A stretch of DNA of 64,000 nucleotides from Photobacterium sp. GB-56 (lineage in GTDB: Bacteria > Pseudomonadota > Gammaproteobacteria > Enterobacterales > Vibrionaceae). The translations under genes were made by a program, and so were the position numbers. This document shows, in pieces, positions 58,469-64,000 of the stretch. The notes under the pieces were generated by a model. It was not told the DNA's origin. It did no database searches and worked only from the letters and a program-made list of their open reading frames with translations. The DNA lies in the NCBI RefSeq assembly GCF_003026105.1, contig NZ_PYNW01000002.1, positions 310,001 through 374,000 of the forward strand. The letters are read 5' to 3'. Numbering within the stretch: position 1 is the stretch's first letter; each line of letters starts with the position of its first letter.

Positions 58469-58497
58469 CGTGGTTTTTAAAGCAGTTGGAAACAAAC

Positions 58498-59598
58498 ATG
58501 CGCGGTGTGATTTTAGCCTTTATCGTTCTTCTAGTGACGTGTTGTGAAATGTTTAGTCAAGGTGTGACAGGATCTGACTATAAAGTCGGTGAAGTAACTG
58601 CGGTTAATAACAGCAAGGTCACCATTATTGGTAGTAATCGTCTGGGAGAGCAGGCGTTAGATTTAACGCTGAGTAATAATAAAAAAGTCGTTGCCTACAA
58701 TTTGATGAATGGTGCGATGGAATATGATGAATATTATCAGGTTGGCGATCGCGTTTTAGTGGCGATAGCGAAGAATGATCACACACGTACAAGGGTGATA
58801 TCTCGTTATCGTCTTCCTGCATTAATCGGCTTAGCAATCGCCTTTAGTTTAGGCTTGTTACTGTATGCACGAAAAGTCGGTGCCAAAGCGTTAATGTCGT
58901 TCATTGGATCTATTGTGATCATTGTAGAGCTTCTGATCCCTGGGCTTATGGCGGGTTATTCTCCTTTGTTAGTCACCGCCGTGTGTTTATTAATGCTGTG
59001 TAGTTTGATCATTTTGTCCGTTGCCGGTTGGACAGCAAAAGGAAAGGCGGCATTGGCAGGCACGATTATTGGATTAATTGTCACCATGATTCTGTGTGTG
59101 TTGGTCGGCAAGTTACTTCATTTAGATGGAATGACACAACCTTTAGCTCAGCCCTTATTGTTTGAAACAGGCATGTATTTAAACATGCTAGATATTCTGT
59201 ATGCAGCGATTTTAATTGGGGCGAGTGGGGCGGCAATGGATGTTGCGATGGAAATGGCAGCAACGATGGAAGAGCTAAAAATCAATGCGCCAGACATGAA
59301 TCAAATGGATTTGTTGAGATCAGGTTTTCGAGTTGGCAATGCGGTGATCGGGACGATGACAACCACTTTATTGTTAGCCTATTCAGGCAGTTTTTTAACA
59401 ATGATGATGTTGTTTGCGAGTCGTGGTAACGATGTGATGCAAATTATCAACATGAAAGTCGTGGCAGCCGAAATTGCACGAACATTAATTGGTAGTTTAT
59501 CGTTGATTATTGTTGCACCTATTACGGCATGGATAGCATGTTGGATGATCAGTAAAGAGTTTGAGCCTAACGCGCAAATCGAATTAGAAGAAGCTTAA
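58498..59598 (+). CDS. YibE/F family membrane protein
   Basis: 366 residues from the ATG at 58498; the longer frame begins inside the preceding terminator. A short N-terminal hydrophobic segment, a soluble beta-rich part (VGEVTAVNNSKVTIIG) and then about seven membrane helices match the YibE/F family. It ends AQIELEEA. Function unknown; the family is often linked to osmotic or envelope stress in annotations only. Confidence 0.85.
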   Translation: MRGVILAFIVLLVTCCEMFSQGVTGSDYKVGEVTAVNNSKVTIIGSNRLGEQALDLTLSNNKKVVAYNLMNGAMEYDEYYQVGDRVLVAIAKNDHTRTRVISRYRLPALIGLAIAFSLGLLLYARKVGAKALMSFIGSIVIIVELLIPGLMAGYSPLLVTAVCLLMLCSLIILSVAGWTAKGKAALAGTIIGLIVTMILCVLVGKLLHLDGMTQPLAQPLLFETGMYLNMLDILYAAILIGASGAAMDVAMEMAATMEELKINAPDMNQMDLLRSGFRVGNAVIGTMTTTLLLAYSGSFLTMMMLFASRGNDVMQIINMKVVAAEIARTLIGSLSLIIVAPITAWIACWMISKEFEPNAQIELEEA

Positions 59599-59601
59599 TA
59601 A

Positions 59602-59668
59602 AAACAGCCAGCATGTCTGAGCTTGCTGATGAAAGAGCAGAGCACAGTGATGGGCTGGCTGTTTTAAT
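59602..59668. terminator. Bidirectional terminator
   Basis: AAACAGCCAGC pairs with GCTGGCTGTTT around a long loop containing a smaller hairpin. T-rich on both exits. Confidence 0.75.
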
Positions 59669-59693
59669 AACAGTTAGAGCAACATAACAAAGT

Positions 59694-60911
59694 TTAGTGT
59701 CCGTAACGCTTTTGCCATTCATGCTCAATGGCCATTAGCCATGTAGGGTTGGGCTCAGCAATCGATGGATAAAGCTCAAAAGACTGGCTCTTATAAGGTT
59801 CAGCTAATTGGCTAAAGGCTTGGGCTTTTAGCACTGTTGGATCGCCCCAAATCTTGGTGTCTGATTTACGCGCTTGTGCTTCTGGGCTCATTAAAAAGTT
59901 TATCGCAACCAGTGCCCCTTCTTTTGCTGATGCATTCCATGGTATCGCTAAAAAGTGAATATTGGTTAATGCTCCTTGTTTAAAAGCATAGGTTTTCGCA
60001 TTTTCAGTTAAATTACCGTTCTCAATTGCAGCTGAGGCAGCGTTAGGATTAAAAGTGATAGCTAATAATAATTGCTGATCGTCAAGCAGCTGTACGGTTT
60101 CTGCAGTGCCCGCTGGGAACTGTTTACCACCACGCCATGCCACTTTATGAAGCTGATCTAAATAATGCCAAAGCGGTGCTGTCACGTTATTAAATAGCGC
60201 TTTTTCTGCGGGTAATGATAACGGCTGATAGAGTGCTTTTTTATCGTCAGTGAGCTCTAGCAATGCTGCTTTTAAAAAACTGCTACCATGAAACTCTGGT
60301 GGGCGAGGGTAGCTGATCTTACCTGGGTACTTTTGCGCTAATGCTAATAGCTCTTTAAAGCTTCGAGGTGGTTGTTTAAGCACACTGGTATCGTAAATGA
60401 ATACCAATTGTCCAACCCCCCAAGGTGCTTCATAGCCTTCTGTCGGTACACTAAAATCTTGATCAATCGGTAGCTTAGTATCAACATACTTCCAATTGGG
60501 CAGCTGTTGAGTAAAAGGACCATACAAAAGGTGATGTTGCTTCATTGAACGAAAGTTTTCACCATTGATCCAAACTAAATCAACCCCACCGTTGGTGTTT
60601 TTCCCCGCTGTTTTTTCTGCCAGTAGGCGCTGGGTCGTTTCAGCGATATCGGTGACTTTGACTTGCTTCAGAGTTACACCGTAACTTTTTTGTAATTGTT
60701 TATCGGCCCATTTTAAATAGTCGTTGATTTCTTGACTGCCACCCCACGCATTGAAGTAGACCGTTTGACCTTTGGCTTTTTGTTCAATTTGTTGCCAGCT
60801 TTGACTTTCATTTGCAGGTGCTTTCGTTTCTTCAGCGTAAGCGAAGCTAGAAATTGTTAACGATAACGCGATGCCTTTCGACAAGGCTTTTAGTACATTT
60901 TTTTTCATCAT
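59694..60911 (-). CDS. ynjB: YnjB-like ABC solute-binding protein, orphan
   Basis: 405 residues, signal peptide with KGIALSLTISSFAYA. The mature part has the fold of Fe/thiamine-type binding proteins: GQTVYFNAWGGSQEINDYLKWAD, and LVWINGENF, matching E. coli YnjB. No permease (YnjC) or ATPase (YnjD) follows it. It lies after a YnjA-like gene and a TVP38-reductase fusion, in an order resembling the ydjXYZ-ynjABCD region. Its ligand is unknown. Confidence 0.85.
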   Translation of the reverse strand: MMKKNVLKALSKGIALSLTISSFAYAEETKAPANESQSWQQIEQKAKGQTVYFNAWGGSQEINDYLKWADKQLQKSYGVTLKQVKVTDIAETTQRLLAEKTAGKNTNGGVDLVWINGENFRSMKQHHLLYGPFTQQLPNWKYVDTKLPIDQDFSVPTEGYEAPWGVGQLVFIYDTSVLKQPPRSFKELLALAQKYPGKISYPRPPEFHGSSFLKAALLELTDDKKALYQPLSLPAEKALFNNVTAPLWHYLDQLHKVAWRGGKQFPAGTAETVQLLDDQQLLLAITFNPNAASAAIENGNLTENAKTYAFKQGALTNIHFLAIPWNASAKEGALVAINFLMSPEAQARKSDTKIWGDPTVLKAQAFSQLAEPYKSQSFELYPSIAEPNPTWLMAIEHEWQKRYGH

Positions 60912-60949
60912 CAGAGTTTCGTCCTTTTTAATTCCTTGTATCGAATGAC

Positions 60950-63097
60950 CTATTTACGCATCCATTGATGATAACGTTTAACCATTGCCAATAACTTTTG
61001 TGGGGCATTGGCCTGTTTCCATACACCAGCCGTATATTTAGTGGCTTCACTCATGGTGGGGTAAGGGTGAATCGTCGATAAAATCTTATTCAGTCCCAGT
61101 TTGTAGCGCATTGCTAAGGTAAATTCTGCCAGTAGTTCACCGCTATGATGGCCGACAATTGTGACCCCTAAAATCTTATCGCTATTGGACGGGGTTAGAA
61201 CTTTAACGAAACCTTCGGCAGCATTGTCGGCAATCGCTCGATCTAAATCGGATATAGGGTAAGTATATGTTCGATAATCGATATTTTGTGAAATAGCCTC
61301 TTTTTCATTGAGACCAACTCGAGCTAACTCCGGCGCAGTATAGGTAACGGCAGGTAATACCGAGTAATCAGCTTTAAACTTTTTGAATGTACCAAACAAA
61401 CTATTTACTGAGGCATACCATGCTTGATGCGCTGCAGCATGAGTTAATTGGAAAGGACCTGCCACATCACCCACAGCGTATATATTAGGATATTGCGTTT
61501 GTAGGTAGTGGTTAACTTTGATAGTCCCTTGTGGATTTGTTGCTAATTTTAGGCGCTCTAAACCAAAACCTTTGGTATTAGCAACGCGACCTAACGCCAC
61601 AATAACCTGATCAAATTCAACGTCGATCGTTTGTTCTGCCGAAAGATCATCAAGCTTAACGTGGCGATATTGCGCAGATCCTTTCTCTACAAAACTAACG
61701 GCTTTGTGTTTTAGAAGTACTCTAATACCTTCATGTGTTAGTGTGTGATAGATGAAATCGGCCGCATCTTTATCTTCACGGTTAAGTAACTGATCTGCCA
61801 TTTCAACTAAGGTGACAGATGCGCCAAGACGATTAAACGCTTGAGCCAATTCACAACCAATAGGACCACCACCCAAAATCAATAACTTTTTAGGTAAAGT
61901 ATCTAGTTGCCATAAGTTATCGGACGTTAATGGATTAACTGTGTTTAAGCCTGAAATATTGGGCAATAGTGGGGAAGCCCCTGTTGCGATAATAATGTTA
62001 CGTGTGGTGATCACTTTGTCGTTAACTTCTACTTCCCAAGGCGACAAAATCGTCGCGTCACCTTGGACACAATTCACACCAAGCTTGCTGTAACGTTCAA
62101 CCGAATCATGCGGTTCGATATCTTTGATAACGTTGTGAACACGAGTCATAACGGCTTTAAAGTCGATTTTTTCAATTTTAGCTTCAATACCAAATTGTTT
62201 TGCTTGTTGCAGCTCATAAGCGCTATGAGCGACACGGATTAAGGCTTTAGATGGCACACAACCTGTGTTTAAGCAATCGCCGCCCATTTTATGACGCTCA
62301 ATTAATGTGACTTCCGCTTTTACGGCTGCCGCGATATAGGAGCTGACTAAACCGCCAGCACCAGCACCAATTACCACTAGGTTTTGATCAAACACTGTAG
62401 GTTTTTGCCAACCGCTATAAACCTTTTGGCTTTTGATGTAATTAATAATTGTTTTTGCGAGCAGTGGGAAGATCCCGAGTAATACAAGAGATATCAATAC
62501 AGGAAATGAGATGATTTCGCTCAAACTATTAATGTTACTCAGTTGAGTACCGGCATTCACATAAATAGCAGTTCCAGCCAGCATGCCAAGCTGACTGACA
62601 AAGAAGAAGGTACGAGTTTTAATCGGGGTTAAACCCATTAGTAAGTTGATCAGAAAAAACGGCACTACAGGGATTAAACGCAGCGTTAATAGATAAAATG
62701 CGCCTTCGTTTTCAATCCCTTGATTAATGGTCGCGAGGCGTTGTCCAAACCGCTGTTGTACCCAGTCTTGCAAAATATAGCGGCTTGATAGAAAAGCCAA
62801 TGTTGCACCTATTGTGCTGGCAAAAGAAATAATAATAAGGCTAGGCCAAAAACCAAATAATGCCGCTCCAAGCAACGTTAAAATTGCAGCGCCGGGTAAG
62901 GAAAGGGCTGTCACGGCAATATAGAGTACAAAGAAAAACAAGTAAGCAGTGAAAAGTTGACTTTCAATCTTTGCTTGTAGGGCTAATTGCTCTTGCTTGA
63001 TGAACTCAAGGGTAAGGTATTGGCCTAGATCAAAATGTAGCCATAACGCAATAAGGCTGACAATGACCAGCAGCAATAGCGTTTTTTTCTTATTCAT
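60950..63097 (-). CDS. TVP38/TMEM64-disulfide oxidoreductase fusion (YdjX/YdjZ + MerA-like)
   Basis: 715 residues. Residues 1-225 form a TVP38/TMEM64 membrane domain (TALSLPGAAILTLLGAALFGF; RLIPVVPFFLINLLMGLT). The rest (about 235-715) is a class I flavoprotein disulfide reductase: FAD motif GAGAGGLVSSYIA, redox cysteines CLNTGCVPSKALIR (C273 and C278), NAD motif GGGPIGCELAQAF, FAD-end YAVGDVAGP and C-terminal HPYPTMSEA (His and Glu near 680). It does not carry an extra mercury-binding domain. Membrane-bound redox role, substrate unknown. Overlaps the YnjA-like gene by 8 bases. Confidence 0.9.
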   Translation of the reverse strand: MNKKKTLLLLVIVSLIALWLHFDLGQYLTLEFIKQEQLALQAKIESQLFTAYLFFFVLYIAVTALSLPGAAILTLLGAALFGFWPSLIIISFASTIGATLAFLSSRYILQDWVQQRFGQRLATINQGIENEGAFYLLTLRLIPVVPFFLINLLMGLTPIKTRTFFFVSQLGMLAGTAIYVNAGTQLSNINSLSEIISFPVLISLVLLGIFPLLAKTIINYIKSQKVYSGWQKPTVFDQNLVVIGAGAGGLVSSYIAAAVKAEVTLIERHKMGGDCLNTGCVPSKALIRVAHSAYELQQAKQFGIEAKIEKIDFKAVMTRVHNVIKDIEPHDSVERYSKLGVNCVQGDATILSPWEVEVNDKVITTRNIIIATGASPLLPNISGLNTVNPLTSDNLWQLDTLPKKLLILGGGPIGCELAQAFNRLGASVTLVEMADQLLNREDKDAADFIYHTLTHEGIRVLLKHKAVSFVEKGSAQYRHVKLDDLSAEQTIDVEFDQVIVALGRVANTKGFGLERLKLATNPQGTIKVNHYLQTQYPNIYAVGDVAGPFQLTHAAAHQAWYASVNSLFGTFKKFKADYSVLPAVTYTAPELARVGLNEKEAISQNIDYRTYTYPISDLDRAIADNAAEGFVKVLTPSNSDKILGVTIVGHHSGELLAEFTLAMRYKLGLNKILSTIHPYPTMSEATKYTAGVWKQANAPQKLLAMVKRYHQWMRK

Positions 63098-63704
63098 TTG
63101 CCTGATCCTTTTTCGTTATGTTTTTATCTGATGCTTGCACGTTATCTTGAGCAATATCGTTAGGCGTAATAGGAAGAGAACAAAAGCCTTGTGCTGGCAC
63201 ATCGAGCGCAGTGTTAAATTTCGCCGACAAGTTCTGAAAGCTAACTAAAGCAGTGAGTTCAATAATATCATCACTGCTATACCATTCTTGTAGCGCGACA
63301 AGCATTTCATCTGTCACTCGTTTGCCTGTTATTGTCATCGCTTCAGTGTAGGCCAACACAGCGCGTTCTTGATCTGTAAACAGCGTAGAGTGTTGCCAGT
63401 TGGCGAGTGCTTTAATTTTATCTTCTGAATCACAACGTTCGGCGAGCTTCATACCATTGGCATCAACACAAAAGGCACAATCGTTTAATTGTGAAACACG
63501 CACACAGACCAAAGATCGCATGACATCTTGAATCGGTGACTTTTTACGGTCGAGAAAACCAAAAAAACCTGCGACTAACCAAAATAAGACAGGTTTACGT
63601 CCCCATAGCTTTGCAGGGTTTAATACTTGACCATAGTGGCGAGCTTGAAGCCATAGCAAAGGCTTTACCCATAAAGAGTCAATTTTTTTGATCGAAATGC
63701 GCAT
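63090..63704 (-). CDS. ynjA: YnjA-like carboxymuconolactone decarboxylase (AhpD-fold) protein
   Basis: 204 residues. The AhpD-like redox motif is CAFCVDAN (Cys-x-x-Cys with following Asp), in a helical bundle with SQLNDCAFCVDANGMKLAERC. Basic N-terminus MRISIKKIDSLWVKPLLWLQ. It could pass electrons to a partner, possibly the disulfide-reductase domain of the next gene. First gene of a three-gene unit. AAGGAATC before the ATG is the ribosome-binding site. Confidence 0.87.
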   Translation of the reverse strand: MRISIKKIDSLWVKPLLWLQARHYGQVLNPAKLWGRKPVLFWLVAGFFGFLDRKKSPIQDVMRSLVCVRVSQLNDCAFCVDANGMKLAERCDSEDKIKALANWQHSTLFTDQERAVLAYTEAMTITGKRVTDEMLVALQEWYSSDDIIELTALVSFQNLSAKFNTALDVPAQGFCSLPITPNDIAQDNVQASDKNITKKDQANE

Positions 63705-63721
63705 GTGATTCCTTAAAAAAT

Positions 63722-63737
63722 ACCCTAAAAGTAGGGT
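63722..63737 (-). promoter_or_regulatory. Terminator-like hairpin in the ynjA leader
   Basis: On the minus strand ACCCTA pairs with TAGGGT around a 4-base loop and is followed by TTTTTT right before the ribosome-binding site. It could be an attenuator or a leftover upstream terminator. Confidence 0.45.
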
Positions 63738-63945
63738 TTTATACGATCTTACTCAGTAGCAGTTGTAAACATGTAGACCTTAAGATCAGACATTGTATTT
63801 CATTTAATGATAAATATTTCTTTTTCTTCAATTGGTTGGTGAAAAAATCAGCAGGAGATAAGACAGTTTAAAGCGCCGCGTTATTTATTAGTGAGAAGAT
63901 GGGTTATTGGTCGTATTAGCAAATAATTAGGCATGGAATATAAAT

Positions 63946-63962
63946 AAAGATAATTATCATTT
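63946..63962. promoter_or_regulatory. Fur-box-like palindrome near the right edge
   Basis: AAAGATAATTATCATTT is nearly a perfect palindrome of the Fur type. Its target gene would lie outside the window. Confidence 0.35.
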
Positions 63963-64000
63963 ATATAAATCAAGGAGTGCAAAACGGAGGGAATTAATTT

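Larger units (their letters stand above)
63705..64000. other. Right-edge intergenic region
   Basis: 296 bases. It holds the leader hairpin of the ynjA unit and a Fur-like palindrome near the edge. A gene to the right may start just beyond, since AAGGAG appears near 63974. Confidence 0.4.

Noticed and set aside
1-64000. CRISPR arrays, tRNA/rRNA genes, insertion sequences and prophage
   Set aside because: No direct-repeat array, cloverleaf, rRNA-like block, transposase or phage gene was recognised in the window.

Overview
The window is chromosomal DNA from a marine gammaproteobacterium of the family Vibrionaceae, most likely Photobacterium. This rests on AT-rich intergenic DNA, a modular GH18 chitinase, a chromosomal Qnr-type pentapeptide protein, lysine-riboswitch control of an NhaC-family transporter, and the gene order yccT-rlmI-acyP-tusE-yccA. 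I see no rRNA, tRNA, CRISPR array, insertion sequence or prophage. Most of the window is ordinary core and accessory metabolism, with a few unusual spots.

Layout. 1-10.5 kb: the 5' part of a secreted beta-helix protein with two chitin-binding-like modules, a RIO kinase, a SpoU methyltransferase, two unknown genes in tandem, a 2OG-Fe(II) oxygenase, a GAF-PAS-GGDEF-EAL c-di-GMP protein, a HAD phosphatase, an isochorismatase-fold hydrolase and an L,D-transpeptidase-like protein. 10.9-19.7 kb: a large chitinase, then the yccT/rlmI/acyP/tusE/yccA neighbourhood with a chemotaxis receptor between rlmI and acyP. 19.9-27.5 kb: nutrient uptake (aapJQMP amino-acid ABC transporter, an OFA-family MFS protein, the glutamate symporter GltS). 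28-35.3 kb: small genes, a second GGDEF-EAL protein with a degenerate GGDEF, a P-loop kinase, a DsrE protein, a CHMI-like isomerase, a cystatin-like lipoprotein, a Qnr homologue and a glyoxalase-fold protein. 35.4-37.3 kb: an NhaC-family transporter behind a clear lysine riboswitch.

37.4-42 kb: a compact cbb3-type oxidase operon (cytochrome c, ccoN, ccoO, ccoP) whose CcoP is 732 aa and carries five CxxCH haem sites. A diheme CcoP appears fused to a triheme AdhB-type dehydrogenase cytochrome. This is the most unusual protein in the window. 42.2-46.4 kb: an HcaT-like MFS protein and the artPIQM arginine transporter. 47-49.3 kb: a candidate zinc-starvation operon (gamma-carbonic anhydrase, COG0523 GTPase, DksA paralogue with only one of four zinc cysteines) behind a Zur-box-like palindrome, ending in a decayed gene. 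49.4-52 kb: feoB-feoC with a Fur-like site but no visible feoA.

52.6-59.6 kb: a DUF2805 protein, a LysE exporter, a degraded and internally deleted copy of punC next to a small membrane ORF, intact punC with divergent punR, an alkaline phosphatase and a YibE/F protein. 59.7-63.7 kb: an operon of a YnjA-like AhpD-fold protein, a TVP38-disulfide-reductase fusion, and an orphan YnjB-like binding protein without its usual permease and ATPase.

Likely working units are: chitin degradation and amino-acid uptake (chitinase, aap, art, gltS, lysine transporter); metal homeostasis (Zur-like operon, feoBC); aerobic/microaerobic respiration (the cbb3-dehydrogenase cytochrome fusion); and c-di-GMP/chemotaxis signalling. 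All assignments come from reading the sequence and family knowledge; no database search was run.
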